Positions 8,783 to 17,968 of a stretch of 26,283 nt of DNA are shown piece by piece. The notes below the pieces were generated by a model. The model saw nothing but the letters and a program-made list of their open reading frames with translations, ran no database searches and had not been told where the DNA came from. The stretch is taken from positions 1-26,283 of the forward strand of contig DKPV01000087.1 in the NCBI GenBank assembly GCA_002471375.1, given 5' to 3'. Position 1 is the stretch's first letter; each line of letters opens with the position of its first letter. The DNA comes from Flavobacteriales bacterium UBA7325. GTDB lineage: Bacteria > Bacteroidota > Bacteroidia > Flavobacteriales_D > Crocinitomicaceae. The translations under genes were made by a program, and so were the position numbers.

Positions 8783-9682
8783 ATGAAAAAATTTATCGGA
8801 TCAGTAATATTAATAATGTTTTGCGGGACCTTACTCGCTCAGAATAGAAAGATTGATAAATTAGAAGTCAATTTTGCACAAGGGCATTACAAGAGAACGT
8901 ATCGTCAGGCAAATCGTTTGCTTGATAAACCGGAGTATGACTTTTCAATGTTGCCGACATTCTATAAAAGTATCAGCATGTTCGAGCTATGTCAAAACAA
9001 GCATTGGATGTTAAGACGCGATGAACCTCTTGTGGAGGCAGAGAAACTATTCTTGGAAGTTAAATACTCAGTGAATGGGGATAAGATTTTCAATGCACAT
9101 ATGTACGAAATCTCATGGCTTAAGAATGATATGGTCTCATGGGCTTCGGACATGAAGCGAATGGGGCATCAAGAGTTCTTTGAGGATCTAACCGGAATAA
9201 TAAATCGAATTTTTGATGCTGTACCAGCGATAGATGCAGGTAATAATGCGAATGAGATCGCTGAGGGGCCAAATCGAGTAAACATCTCGAGTGTAACCAA
9301 TAGCGCTCGAGATGGAATAATCTCATCTGCAAAGCAACATATAGGAACTCCTTATGTTTGGGCTGGATCAAGTCCGGACGGTTTTGATTGTTCGGGTTTC
9401 ACGCTATACGTTATGAAGGCTCATGGTGAATCTATTCCGAGAAGAGCAGCGGATCAATATCAGAGTTCAAAGAAGTTGAAGGCGAAAAACGTACAAAAGG
9501 GCGATCTCGTATTCTTTAATAATGGTTCTGGAATTTCCCATGTAGGAATTGTGGTTTCAGAGCTCGGGGATCCTTTAAAAATGATTCATTCTAGCTCAAG
9601 TAAAGGAATTATTATTACAAATGTGGAAGAATCTAAATACTGGACTCAACGACTCCATGGTTACGGTACTTATGTAAATTAG
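8783..9682 (+). CDS. NlpC/P60 family (C40) peptidoglycan peptidase
   Basis: A 299-residue secreted protein with a signal peptide ending near residue 19 (TLLAQ). Residues about 22-160 are a helical, TPR-like region with no motif I can name. The C-terminal NlpC/P60 domain starts near residue 174. Its catalytic triad is complete: Cys203 in DCSGF, His253 in SHVGIV and His269 in MIHSSS. Enzymes of this family cut peptide stems of peptidoglycan, typically between D-Glu and the diamino acid. It is divergent from the S41 protease gene (207-base gap) and overlaps the convergent membrane-protein gene by four bases. Confidence 0.93.
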   Translation: MKKFIGSVILIMFCGTLLAQNRKIDKLEVNFAQGHYKRTYRQANRLLDKPEYDFSMLPTFYKSISMFELCQNKHWMLRRDEPLVEAEKLFLEVKYSVNGDKIFNAHMYEISWLKNDMVSWASDMKRMGHQEFFEDLTGIINRIFDAVPAIDAGNNANEIAEGPNRVNISSVTNSARDGIISSAKQHIGTPYVWAGSSPDGFDCSGFTLYVMKAHGESIPRRAADQYQSSKKLKAKNVQKGDLVFFNNGSGISHVGIVVSELGDPLKMIHSSSSKGIIITNVEESKYWTQRLHGYGTYVN

Positions 9683-10188
9683 TCCTTTACTCTTGAGTTA
9701 AGAGCAACAACTAATCCTAACGATGAAACAGCTAATAACACTAGGCCAATATCAAATAGTAGGGGAGTAGCTTCGATCATAACAATAGTAGAGAGGTATA
9801 CTAGAGTTGCTATAAAAAGAAATGCCACAACTTTTCCAGTTGTTGATTTTATATCAATGCGTGATAACAGTGAGGTGCCAATTGAAAAATACAACAGCAT
9901 AATAGTTATCGATCCCATTGTCATTAATAAGGGATTCGAAATCCAAACAATCGTTCCGACTCCAATTGTTAGAAAGGAAAACAGAAGCGTAGCTCTGATT
10001 AGTTTATTTGTTCTTAATGAAGCGAGGGAGGTAGACAGGAATGCTACAAATAAGATGCACGCATAAAGCGCACTCATTCCTGAACTAATTTCAATTGGAT
10101 CTTTTGAAAAGAGATCGCTACACCAGCGGATGCCGAGTAAAAGAGAAGCAATAGCGAGAATTCCGCTTACAATTCTGATCTTTTTCAT
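9679..10188 (-). CDS. Hypothetical membrane protein
   Basis: A 169-residue protein that I do not recognise. It has about five hydrophobic helices (approximately residues 5-23, 40-58, 66-82, 86-108 and 119-163, the last long enough for two spans) joined by short charged loops. It carries no catalytic motif. The start follows a basic Met-Lys-Lys-Ile-Arg. The stop codon overlaps the convergent NlpC/P60 stop by four bases. It lies downstream of clpB on the same strand but is separated from it by a hairpin, so a separate transcript is plausible. The coding call rests on length, membrane pattern and tidy fit between neighbours. Confidence 0.75.
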   Translation of the reverse strand: MKKIRIVSGILAIASLLLGIRWCSDLFSKDPIEISSGMSALYACILFVAFLSTSLASLRTNKLIRATLLFSFLTIGVGTIVWISNPLLMTMGSITIMLLYFSIGTSLLSRIDIKSTTGKVVAFLFIATLVYLSTIVMIEATPLLFDIGLVLLAVSSLGLVVALNSRVKD

Positions 10189-10242
10189 TGAGCTCGAAAG
10201 TAAGCATATCCAATCAATCTCACAAGGCGTTCTAATTGATTA

Positions 10243-10284
10243 AGAGCCGATCACGATAATGTTCAGCATCACGTAATCGGCTCT
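10243..10284 (-). terminator. Hairpin downstream of clpB, probable terminator
   Basis: A 13-bp stem pairs 10243-10255 with 10272-10284 around a 16-base loop, 7 bases past the clpB stop. On the minus-strand RNA all positions pair, with two G-U pairs; one of these would be a C-A mismatch on the plus strand. That points to transcription from the clpB side. The T tract is poor, so it may instead be a stabilising 3' structure. Confidence 0.6.
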
Positions 10285-10290
10285 ATAATT

Positions 10291-12912
10291 TTAACCAACT
10301 CCGATCTCTTCTTCTTGGTTGATAGGTTTTCTAAAGACAATTTGATTACCGAAAATGTCCATTACTATCTTATTGTCACCGTCTATGTTGCCCGCTAGAA
10401 TTGCTTTAGATAACTCATTCATGACTGTTTTTTGAATGACTCTCTTCACTGGTCTCGCACCAAAGAAGGGGTCGTAACCAGCCTCAGAAATCCATCTGAA
10501 GGCATCATCCTTAATAACCAAGTCTAGATCCTGTTCCAGCAGTTTTTCACGTAATTTTTCTAAATTTATTTCTACAATTGAAGTGATGTTTTCTCTCGTG
10601 AGAGGGTGAAACAGAATTGTCTCATCAATCCTATTCAAGAATTCAGGTCGAATCGTTTGTTTAAGCATTTCAAGTAATTCGATTCGAGCAGTTTCTGATG
10701 CTCTTTCTATTTCACCTTCCGCTATACCGTCAAATTTCTCATGAATTATACTAGACCCAAGATTGGATGTCATGATGATGATAGTGTTTTTGAAATTGAC
10801 TATGCGACCTTTATTGTCTGTTAGTCGCCCATCATCGAGCACTTGTAATAGTAAATTGAACACGTCCGGATGAGCTTTCTCGATTTCATCCAACAATACG
10901 ATCGAGTATGGTTTTCGACGAACAGCCTCCGTCAATTGTCCGCCTTCATCATAGCCAACATATCCAGGTGGCGCACCTACAAGTCTGCTCACTGAGTGCT
11001 TCTCTTGGTATTCGCTCATGTCAATTCGTGTCAAGGCATTTTCATCACTGAAAAGGTAATCCGCAAGTGTTTTCGCAAGTTCTGTTTTCCCAACACCTGT
11101 AGTACCCAAGAAAATAAATGATCCAATGGGACGCTTTTCATCTTGTAAGCCGGCCCGAGATCTTCTTACGGCATCGGATAAAGCCGTGATAGCCTCTTTT
11201 TGTCCGACAACACGTTTGCCTAATTCATCTTCTAATTTCAACAGTTTTGCGCGCTCACTCTCTAGCATTTTGGTAACGGGGATCCCAGTCCATTTTGACA
11301 CTACATCAGCAATCTCCTCGGAGTCAACCTCTTCCTTAATCATTTTCGATTCGGATTGATTGCTTGCGAGTGTAGCTTTTGAAGCCTCTAGCTTTAACTC
11401 GATGTCCTTAATTCTCCCATAACGTATTTCTGCCACCTTTCCGTAATCTCCTGAACGCTCTGCTTGATCTGCTTCTAGATTCAGAGCTTCAATTTCTTCT
11501 TTAAGATTCTGCACGTCATCAACGATGTTCCGTTCGGATTGCCACCTTGCGTTAAGTGTGTCTCTTTCTTGATTAAGATTGGCAAGCTCCTCTTCGAGCC
11601 CAGTTAGTTTCTTTGTGTCATTCTCACGTTTGATGGCTTCACGTTCAATTTCTAACTGCATGATCTTTCTTTCGATCTCATCAAGTTCTTCAGGTTTAGA
11701 ATTGATTTCCATACGTAATTTGGAAGCCGCTTCATCAATTAAATCAATTGCTTTATCAGGAAGGTGCCGTTCTGTAATATACCTCTGGGATAGTTCTACC
11801 GCAGCGATTATCGCAGAATCCTTAATGAGAACTTTGTGGTGATTTTCATACTTTTCTTTAATCCCTCGAAGGATTGAGATTGAATCCTCAGTTGTTGGTT
11901 CATCTACAAGAACTGTTTGAAATCGTCGCACAAGTGCTTTATCTTTTTCAAAGTATTTTTGATACTCGTCAAGCGTTGTTGCTCCTACAGCCCGAAGCTC
12001 ACCTCTTGCTAGTGCCGGTTTCAAGATGTTTGCAGCATCCATTGCTCCTTGTCCTCCGCCAGCTCCTACAATGGTGTGAATTTCATCAACAAAGAGAATA
12101 ATTTCTCCCTCGGCTTTTACAACTTCTTTGACTACTGATTTTAGGCGTTCTTCAAAGTCACCTTTGAATTTTGCGCCAGCTATCAGAGCTGCCATATCTA
12201 GTGAGTACACAATTTTACTCTTCAGGTTTTCAGGCACATCACCTTCAACAATACGGTGAGCGATGCCTTCAACTATTGCTGTTTTACCTACTCCTGGATC
12301 GCCGATTAGAATTGGATTATTCTTTGTTCTACGTGTAAGTATTTGTAGTACACGTCTGATTTCTTCATCACGCCCAATAACTGGATCCAATTTTCCTGAT
12401 TCAGCTAGTTCGTTTAGGTTGATGGCAAACTTTTCAAGTGATTTGTAGGTTCCTTCTTGACTGTTTGATGTCACAGACTCTCCATTTCTTAAGTTCATGA
12501 TTGCTTTCTTTAATTTTGATTTAGTTATGCCATTGTCTTTAAGCAATTGTCCAGCTGATTCTTTCGAGGAAAGAAATGCATAGAAGAGGAGTTCTAATGA
12601 AAGGAACTCGTCTTTAAACGATTTCAGTTCTGAAAGCCCAGTGGTTATGATCGTATTCATGTGGTTTGATAGGTATTGTTGTCCGCCCGTTACTTTTGGG
12701 TAGGAGTCTACAATACTTTCTGTAGCAGTCTTTAGTATGCTAAGGTCCACATTCAACTCTTTTAATAGGTATGGGATAACGTCCTTGTCTTTGTTAAATA
12801 TTGCTTTGAGGACATGACCAGGTTCTATCGACTGATTCGATAGTTGACTTGCAATAGTCTGTCCTTCTTGGATGATTTCTTGCGTCTTATGTGTCAATTT
12901 ATTTATGTCCAT
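10291..12912 (-). CDS. clpB: ATP-dependent chaperone ClpB
   Basis: ClpB is a cytoplasmic hexameric AAA+ disaggregase that works with DnaK to pull proteins out of aggregates. The domains in order are an N-terminal Clp repeat domain (residues 1-150), NBD1 with Walker A GDPGVGKT (Lys210) and Walker B FVDEIH, a long coiled-coil middle domain (about 400-520), and NBD2 with Walker A GTTGVGKT (Lys609) and LLDEIEKAHPDV. A sensor/C-terminal region follows. The lysines match E. coli Lys212 and Lys611. I chose the ATG giving MDINKLTHKTQE, the usual ClpB beginning, for 873 residues. The reading frame extends 20 codons further to a TTG at 12972, but that extension is not family-like. The middle domain marks it as ClpB rather than ClpA or ClpC. 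It is transcribed alone, divergent from the glucosaminidase gene. Confidence 0.97.
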   Translation of the reverse strand: MDINKLTHKTQEIIQEGQTIASQLSNQSIEPGHVLKAIFNKDKDVIPYLLKELNVDLSILKTATESIVDSYPKVTGGQQYLSNHMNTIITTGLSELKSFKDEFLSLELLFYAFLSSKESAGQLLKDNGITKSKLKKAIMNLRNGESVTSNSQEGTYKSLEKFAINLNELAESGKLDPVIGRDEEIRRVLQILTRRTKNNPILIGDPGVGKTAIVEGIAHRIVEGDVPENLKSKIVYSLDMAALIAGAKFKGDFEERLKSVVKEVVKAEGEIILFVDEIHTIVGAGGGQGAMDAANILKPALARGELRAVGATTLDEYQKYFEKDKALVRRFQTVLVDEPTTEDSISILRGIKEKYENHHKVLIKDSAIIAAVELSQRYITERHLPDKAIDLIDEAASKLRMEINSKPEELDEIERKIMQLEIEREAIKRENDTKKLTGLEEELANLNQERDTLNARWQSERNIVDDVQNLKEEIEALNLEADQAERSGDYGKVAEIRYGRIKDIELKLEASKATLASNQSESKMIKEEVDSEEIADVVSKWTGIPVTKMLESERAKLLKLEDELGKRVVGQKEAITALSDAVRRSRAGLQDEKRPIGSFIFLGTTGVGKTELAKTLADYLFSDENALTRIDMSEYQEKHSVSRLVGAPPGYVGYDEGGQLTEAVRRKPYSIVLLDEIEKAHPDVFNLLLQVLDDGRLTDNKGRIVNFKNTIIIMTSNLGSSIIHEKFDGIAEGEIERASETARIELLEMLKQTIRPEFLNRIDETILFHPLTRENITSIVEINLEKLREKLLEQDLDLVIKDDAFRWISEAGYDPFFGARPVKRVIQKTVMNELSKAILAGNIDGDNKIVMDIFGNQIVFRKPINQEEEIGVG

Positions 12913-13117
12913 AATTTCTTGTGTTGTTTGACTTTTTTCGGTCAAGAGTCGAACCAAACTATTAATCATCAAAGGAATCGGAAAAAATGACAGCTCAGTC
13001 CTGTGTGTAGTGACATAATGACTTGTTTAATTGTGTTTTATGGAGTTGTTAACAATTAAATGTCAGGTTTTCAACAATTTTTGTAACCATAATAAGTTCT
13101 CTGCGTAATAGATAATG

Positions 13118-13138
13118 CAAACAACAAACAACAAACAA
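13118..13138 (+). repeat. Three tandem CAAACAA heptamers in a gene leader
   Basis: Three perfect copies of CAAACAA end four bases before the ATG of the glucosaminidase gene, so this guanine- and thymine-free stretch occupies the ribosome-binding position. There is no Shine-Dalgarno sequence. An unstructured A/C-rich leader would suit Bacteroidota translation initiation. Confidence 0.85.
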
Positions 13139-13142
13139 CACA

Positions 13143-14075
13143 ATGAAATTATTATTCACAACAGTAAGCGTGCTACTAGTTTCTTCCAGTTTTGCTGGGA
13201 CTAGAGTGAAGCTTACGAAAGGCGATTACGTCGAACAATGGAAGACGGAGGCAATCGCTCAAATGGAAGAGCATGGAGTTCCAGCGAGTATCACACTTGC
13301 TCAAGGGATTTTAGAAAGTGCCTCAGGAAATTCTCATCTAGCTGTCAAAGGCAATAATCACTTTGGAATTAAGTGCCATGGATGGGATGGTAAGAAGATT
13401 TATATGGATGATGATAGAGCGGGAGAATGTTTTCGTGTCTATAAATCAGCTAAAGATTCTTATACAGATCACAGTTTATTTTTGAATAAGTATGATCGCT
13501 ACGCTTTTTTGTTTACATATGATGTAACAGACTACAAAGCATGGGCGAAAGGATTAAAGCAAGCAGGTTATGCTACTAATCCGAAATATCCACAATTATT
13601 AATTGACCTTATCGAAGATCTTGGTCTATACCAATACGATTCTGGGTTCAGTCCAGAAATCGAGGCTAAACCAGAATTGATTGCGTCATCAACTACAATG
13701 CATGCAACTACGGCAGGTATGTCAAATACACATGATGTTCGAGTACACAAGAACAAAGTAAAGTACGTGGTTGCCAAACAAGGGGATACATTCTATAAAA
13801 TTTCAAAAGAATTTAAGCTGACTTTGAATCAGTTGTATAGATACAATGATTTTAGAAAGAAGAAAGATTATTTGGAGCCTGGAGATATCATTTACCTTCA
13901 ACCAAAAAGAAAAAGAGGATTTTTTAAAAAGAATGAAGTTGTAGCGACAGATGATATGTCGGTCAATGAATTGGCGCAATTGCATGGTATTAATGCTAAA
14001 ACAATTGTTCACCTAAACGATTTCGACAATGTGAACGATACAGTTCATAAAGGCGAAAAGGTTACCCTCCGATAG
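13143..14075 (+). CDS. Secreted glucosaminidase with LysM domain
   Basis: A 310-residue peptidoglycan hydrolase. A signal peptide ends near residue 19 (SSSFAG). Residues about 30-165 are a glucosaminidase (mannosyl-glycoprotein endo-beta-N-acetylglucosaminidase-like, GH73 type) domain with the likely catalytic Glu58 in QGILESASGNS and the NNHFGIKCHGW motif downstream. Residues 207-254 are a LysM peptidoglycan-binding domain (GDTFYKISKEF, then YLEPGDIIYLQP). A degenerate second LysM-like segment fills 262-310. This layout is widespread in Bacteroidota, where such enzymes act in cell-wall turnover or daughter-cell separation. The gene is divergent from clpB. Its leader holds a heptamer repeat, and its 3' region holds a hairpin terminator. 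Confidence 0.94.
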   Translation: MKLLFTTVSVLLVSSSFAGTRVKLTKGDYVEQWKTEAIAQMEEHGVPASITLAQGILESASGNSHLAVKGNNHFGIKCHGWDGKKIYMDDDRAGECFRVYKSAKDSYTDHSLFLNKYDRYAFLFTYDVTDYKAWAKGLKQAGYATNPKYPQLLIDLIEDLGLYQYDSGFSPEIEAKPELIASSTTMHATTAGMSNTHDVRVHKNKVKYVVAKQGDTFYKISKEFKLTLNQLYRYNDFRKKKDYLEPGDIIYLQPKRKRGFFKKNEVVATDDMSVNELAQLHGINAKTIVHLNDFDNVNDTVHKGEKVTLR

Positions 14076-14112
14076 AGTAATTCTCTGGAGGTTTTAGTTT
14101 GTTGTTGTTTGT

Positions 14113-14138
14113 AAGAGCCTTGAGAAATCAAGGCTCTT
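14113..14138 (+). terminator. Terminator after the glucosaminidase gene
   Basis: A perfect 11-bp stem (14113-14123 with 14128-14138, core AGAGCCTTGA) is closed by a GAAA tetraloop. It is followed by a weak T-rich stretch (CTTGTATTTCT). The stem is strong; the T tract is imperfect. Confidence 0.7.
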
Positions 14139-14303
14139 CTTGTATTTCTATGTATCCTACTGTGTTAGTAGGAATTCAATAGTTTAGCGCTGTGAGTCAC
14201 TGTTTATTCAGAAAGTGTTAATCACTTATAATTGAATAATTGATGTAACTATTTGATTCTTATTGTTAATTTAGGTCTAATTGTATGCTTTAAAAATCAA
14301 ACT

Positions 14304-15830
14304 ATGAAACCATCAACGGAGCTTTTTAAGTTGATAAAGTCACTTACGAAATCGGAGAAGCGATTCTTTAAGTTGTCATCTTCATTGCAGTCTGGAGAAA
14401 AAAACTATTTGAAAATATTTGATTTCATTGAGCGTCAAAATTATTATGATGAGAGTGAATTGAAGCAGGAATTCAAGGGAGAAACATTCATTAAGCATCT
14501 ACCATCTGAAAAAAATCATCTTTATAAGCTGATCCTAAAAAGCTTGCGTGCTTATTATAGCGAGCAATCTATTAGTAGCACGATGAAGCAAGAGATAAAG
14601 AATGTCGAAATCTTGTACAATAAAGCACTATATAAGGAATGTGAGAAATTCGTAGGTCGTGCGAAGGCTACCGCAAAGAAGTATGAGAAGTTCTACTATT
14701 GGTTTGAATTAATAAACTGGGAGAAACGATTGCTTGACTCCGCTTACGAGGCTGGTGAGTTCTCCACGGATTTAGACCGTTTGGTTGAAGAAGAAGAGAT
14801 GGTAATCGCAAAACTTCGCAATTTAGCAGAGTACTCGATGATCTATTCTAAAATCAATTTGGTATTCAGGTCTGGAGGGTTCTCACGCAATGAGGAGGAA
14901 AGAAAGGTAGTCGCGGATATTTCTGATTATCACTTGATTAAAGGTAAAAATACTGCATTGTCTTCTAAGGCGGCTTCAATTTGTTATTGCATCAAAGGCT
15001 TGTGTGCCGCGACGAATAGAAATTATCAAGATAGCTTCCAGTTTTTTAATAGAACTCGAGAGATTCTTGATGGTAATCCATTTATTAAGCATGATTCTGG
15101 TCAACGATATGTGATGACTCTATTCCACCTTCTTAGATGTCACATAGATAATCATCAATTTGAGCAAGCCGAAGAATTGATTGCAGACATCCGTGATTTA
15201 TCGGGTAAAAAAGGATTTAATTCCGTTGATATTGATGTTCGTATTTTTGGTAATACAGCAATTCAAGAGCTGGATTTACTTCATACGAAGGGAGATTTCA
15301 AACGAAGTGTCGATTTGATACCAAGTATTGAGAAGAGCCAAGAAGAGTACGGCGAAAAGGTGAGTAAGGAAGTTGAATTACTTCTCACTTATAATAAGGC
15401 TTACTGTTATTTTGGTACCGAGAATTACAAAAAAGCGTTACAATACTTGAATGATGTATTGAATGATAACGAAACGAATTTGAGGCAAGATATTTATAGT
15501 TTTTCAAGGTTGTTTAATCTTGTAATTCATTATGAGTTAGGAAACTACGACTTTCTTGAGTATGTAATAAAATCTACGAATAGATACCTCAGTAAACAGT
15601 CGCGAGATTATCAAATTGAAAATACTTGTATAAAGCATATTCGTAAGTTGGCAAAAACTGATTCTGAGCTGAATCGATTGGAGATTTTTGAGAAAATGGA
15701 TATCGAGATTGCGAAACTTTTAGAAGTAGAAGATGAGCAAGCGATCATGGAATATTTCAATATTTCTGCTTGGATCAAAAGTAAAACCAAGAAAATATCT
15801 TTTGCTGAAGCAATTAAAGAATTGGCTTAA
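14304..15830 (+). CDS. Hypothetical helical-repeat (TPR-like) protein
   Basis: A 508-residue soluble protein without signal peptide or membrane helices. I do not recognise a named family, though the N-terminus (KPSTELFKLIKSLTKSEK) looks like a type I have seen among conserved hypothetical proteins of Bacteroidota. Nearly the whole chain is helical, with TPR-like helix pairs, for example around residues 360-400 (LLTYNKAYCYF, then YKKALQYLNDVL). The first 90 residues are basic and could bind nucleic acid or a partner, which is speculation. The ATG at 14304 is preferred over an upstream TTG at 14253, because the added 17 residues are hydrophobic and unlike the rest. It lies upstream of the PKD protein with a 68-base gap. 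Function is unknown. Confidence 0.82.
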   Translation: MKPSTELFKLIKSLTKSEKRFFKLSSSLQSGEKNYLKIFDFIERQNYYDESELKQEFKGETFIKHLPSEKNHLYKLILKSLRAYYSEQSISSTMKQEIKNVEILYNKALYKECEKFVGRAKATAKKYEKFYYWFELINWEKRLLDSAYEAGEFSTDLDRLVEEEEMVIAKLRNLAEYSMIYSKINLVFRSGGFSRNEEERKVVADISDYHLIKGKNTALSSKAASICYCIKGLCAATNRNYQDSFQFFNRTREILDGNPFIKHDSGQRYVMTLFHLLRCHIDNHQFEQAEELIADIRDLSGKKGFNSVDIDVRIFGNTAIQELDLLHTKGDFKRSVDLIPSIEKSQEEYGEKVSKEVELLLTYNKAYCYFGTENYKKALQYLNDVLNDNETNLRQDIYSFSRLFNLVIHYELGNYDFLEYVIKSTNRYLSKQSRDYQIENTCIKHIRKLAKTDSELNRLEIFEKMDIEIAKLLEVEDEQAIMEYFNISAWIKSKTKKISFAEAIKELA

Positions 15831-15898
15831 TTTTTTGTTTTACAGTTCATTTGTTGATTTCAGGGATACGTTGTATCTTACGAAAAAACATATTCACT

Positions 15899-17839
15899 AT
15901 GAAAAAACTTTTATTCAGTCTTCTGATGCTTACCGCTGCACCTTGGACTTTCTCGCAATCTATTGAAGCGGTCTATGCAACTTTGATTAACGACATGACT
16001 TCGAGTCAGGCTTTTACTGCAAAAGCGGCTACATGTGGCCCGGATACGATTGGGTACACCTTAGCTAAAGCTACAGGATTAGAGGCGTTAAATATTAATA
16101 ACGCGACTTCAGCCGATGCTGTAGGTCAGTACTTTGACGCACCGCAGCCAATTACAATCTCTGGGGTTAGTTTTTATGCATGGAAACCTGATGCAACGGC
16201 CGGGATTACGATGAACGTTACGGTCGAAGTTTATGCTGCTGCTCTTGATTCGACACCGACGGGAATGGCTCTCGCTACAACTACATCGTTAGTTGATACT
16301 GTATTTGGTGCCGGAACATTAACAGCGCTGAGAAAGCATGCTACTTTTACAACTCCAATCACTGTCTCTGGAAGTTATGTGGTCGTAATCACGAATGCTT
16401 CGGCAACCCCTTTGTCTATGGTTTTTAATAGCTGGGCTGCGGCTGATGGTGGTCAAGAATGGTTATCAAGCGTTTCAATTGCGGCAAGTTGGTTACGTAG
16501 CTACAATGTAAATGTTGGCGGAACTACCTTCGATGCTGACTGTTTATTTGAACCGCACACAACGTATTCAATGGCGGCTAATTTTATACCAAGTGATCAA
16601 TGTATGACAACGGGCCCAACTATCTCATTTACGAATACCTCTTCACCTGTTTTAAATAATAGAATGTATAATCAGGCTGCTTATTTAGCTTCGACAGATT
16701 TATCTTATACATGGGATTATGGTGACGGATCAGGGACAGAAGTTCTTGAGAATCCGATTCATGCTTTCCCTACAAATGTAGGGCCGTATAGCGTTCTTCT
16801 TCGAGATACATTATTTGGTTGGACTTCCACATGTGCTGCAGATACTACGATAGTTCTAGGTGCATCTTTAACTCCTGCGTATACTGCCGTTCCTAGTGGA
16901 TCTACTGTGACATTTACAGACGGTTCTACATCGTCTGTTTCTGTGGCTTCATGGTTCTGGGATTTTGGAGATGGAAATACGTCAACACAGCAAAATCCTA
17001 TTCATTCTTATGCATCTGTAGGCACATATACTGTTTGTCTTACCGCAACTAATAACTGTGGGTTTACCGATAGCACATGTCAATCAGTGACAGTTACGTC
17101 ATGTACAGGACCAATTTCAGCGTATACTTTCATTGATGCAGGACTAGCAGTTTCATTTACTGATGCTTCAACTTCAACAGCGCCGCCAGCAACATATTTA
17201 TGGGATTTTGGCGATGGAAATACTTCTTCTCTTCAAAACCCGATTCATACTTACTCTGCGGATGGAACCTACACAGTTTGTTTACTTTTAGTCGATCAGT
17301 GTGATGCAGATACGATTTGTCAGACAGTTACAGTTTCCTCTTGTGTTGTGCCAACGGCAGGGTTTACAATCGGTGGATCAGAACCAACATACACGTTCAC
17401 CAATACGTCAACAACTACAGGTATTGCAACTTACTTATGGGATTTTGGTGATGGCAATTCATCAACGTTGTCAGACCCTAGTCATACGTATACTTCAAAT
17501 GGAACATTTACAGTTGTTTTGACTGTAACAGATTCATGTGGAACAAATTCTTTCACGCAAACGGTGACGAATTCGGCTGTTGGCATTGATGAACTTCAAT
17601 TATCATCTGCGATTATTTTCCCTAATCCATCAAATGATCAGGTTACATTTAGTTCTGAGAATGGGATGGATTTAGTTGAGTTAATCGACGGAAGTGGTCG
17701 TTTAGTGGCCAGCATCTCAGTTAATGGTAATGTTGAGACGACTCTCGACATGAGAAGTTATGCTGAAGGAAATTACTCAGTTCGAATTACGTTCAGCTCT
17801 GGCTCGACTGATTTGATGAGAATTTCTGTTGTTAGATAA
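15899..17839 (+). CDS. Secreted PKD-repeat protein with type IX secretion sorting domain
   Basis: A 646-residue exported protein. The ATG at 15899 begins a clear signal peptide (MKKLLFSLLMLTAAPWTFSQ); the frame also extends upstream to a TTG, which is not supported. Residues about 20-230 form an unrecognised beta-rich domain. Four PKD-like domains follow, marked by WDYGDGSG once, WDFGDGNTS twice and WDFGDGNSS once, each followed by the HxY/HxF and GTYTV-type strands of the fold. The last ~75 residues, beginning around IIFPNPSNDQVTF, are a Por-type C-terminal sorting domain that directs export across the outer membrane by the type IX system and usually surface anchoring. No catalytic motif is visible, so adhesion or matrix binding is likely but unproven. 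A strong terminator follows. Confidence 0.92.
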   Translation: MKKLLFSLLMLTAAPWTFSQSIEAVYATLINDMTSSQAFTAKAATCGPDTIGYTLAKATGLEALNINNATSADAVGQYFDAPQPITISGVSFYAWKPDATAGITMNVTVEVYAAALDSTPTGMALATTTSLVDTVFGAGTLTALRKHATFTTPITVSGSYVVVITNASATPLSMVFNSWAAADGGQEWLSSVSIAASWLRSYNVNVGGTTFDADCLFEPHTTYSMAANFIPSDQCMTTGPTISFTNTSSPVLNNRMYNQAAYLASTDLSYTWDYGDGSGTEVLENPIHAFPTNVGPYSVLLRDTLFGWTSTCAADTTIVLGASLTPAYTAVPSGSTVTFTDGSTSSVSVASWFWDFGDGNTSTQQNPIHSYASVGTYTVCLTATNNCGFTDSTCQSVTVTSCTGPISAYTFIDAGLAVSFTDASTSTAPPATYLWDFGDGNTSSLQNPIHTYSADGTYTVCLLLVDQCDADTICQTVTVSSCVVPTAGFTIGGSEPTYTFTNTSTTTGIATYLWDFGDGNSSTLSDPSHTYTSNGTFTVVLTVTDSCGTNSFTQTVTNSAVGIDELQLSSAIIFPNPSNDQVTFSSENGMDLVELIDGSGRLVASISVNGNVETTLDMRSYAEGNYSVRITFSSGSTDLMRISVVR

Positions 17840-17859
17840 CGCTTTAAAATTTAATCAAA

Positions 17860-17887
17860 GGGGCTCCATGGTGGAGTCCCTTTTTTT
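17860..17887 (+). terminator. Intrinsic terminator after the PKD protein gene
   Basis: A 9-bp GC-rich stem (GGGGCTCCA at 17860-17868 with TGGAGTCCC at 17872-17880, one G-U pair) is followed directly by seven T residues. Confidence 0.9.
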
Positions 17888-17934
17888 ATGCCCAATTATA
17901 TTGCTTTACGTGTCAGGCTTTACTCGGTTATTTC

Positions 17935-17942
17935 TATTTTTG
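17935..17942 (+). promoter_or_regulatory. Possible -7 promoter element for proS
   Basis: TATTTTTG fits TAnnTTTG and lies 26 bases before the proS ATG, just after a terminator, where a promoter is expected. No TTG is found at the normal -33 spacing. Confidence 0.35.
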
Positions 17943-17968
17943 GGTTTCTTATATAATAGGTACAATTA

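Noticed and set aside
11126..12448. Several plus-strand frames of 61-87 codons opposite clpB
   Set aside because: They are Ser/Leu-rich antisense shadows of a strongly conserved gene, with no domain signal.
12913..12972. 20-codon upstream extension of clpB from a TTG
   Set aside because: The ClpB family begins at MDINKLTHKTQE-like sequence; the extension has no family resemblance and no better initiation signal.
13046..13055. TTGTTAACAA palindrome between clpB and the glucosaminidase gene
   Set aside because: A ten-base A/T-rich palindrome is expected by chance in such DNA, and no recognised heat-shock operator such as CIRCE is present.
16700..17530. Repeated WDFGDGN-coding DNA as a possible repeat array or CRISPR
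   Set aside because: The repeats are about 250-280 bases apart, diverged and in frame; they are PKD protein domains.
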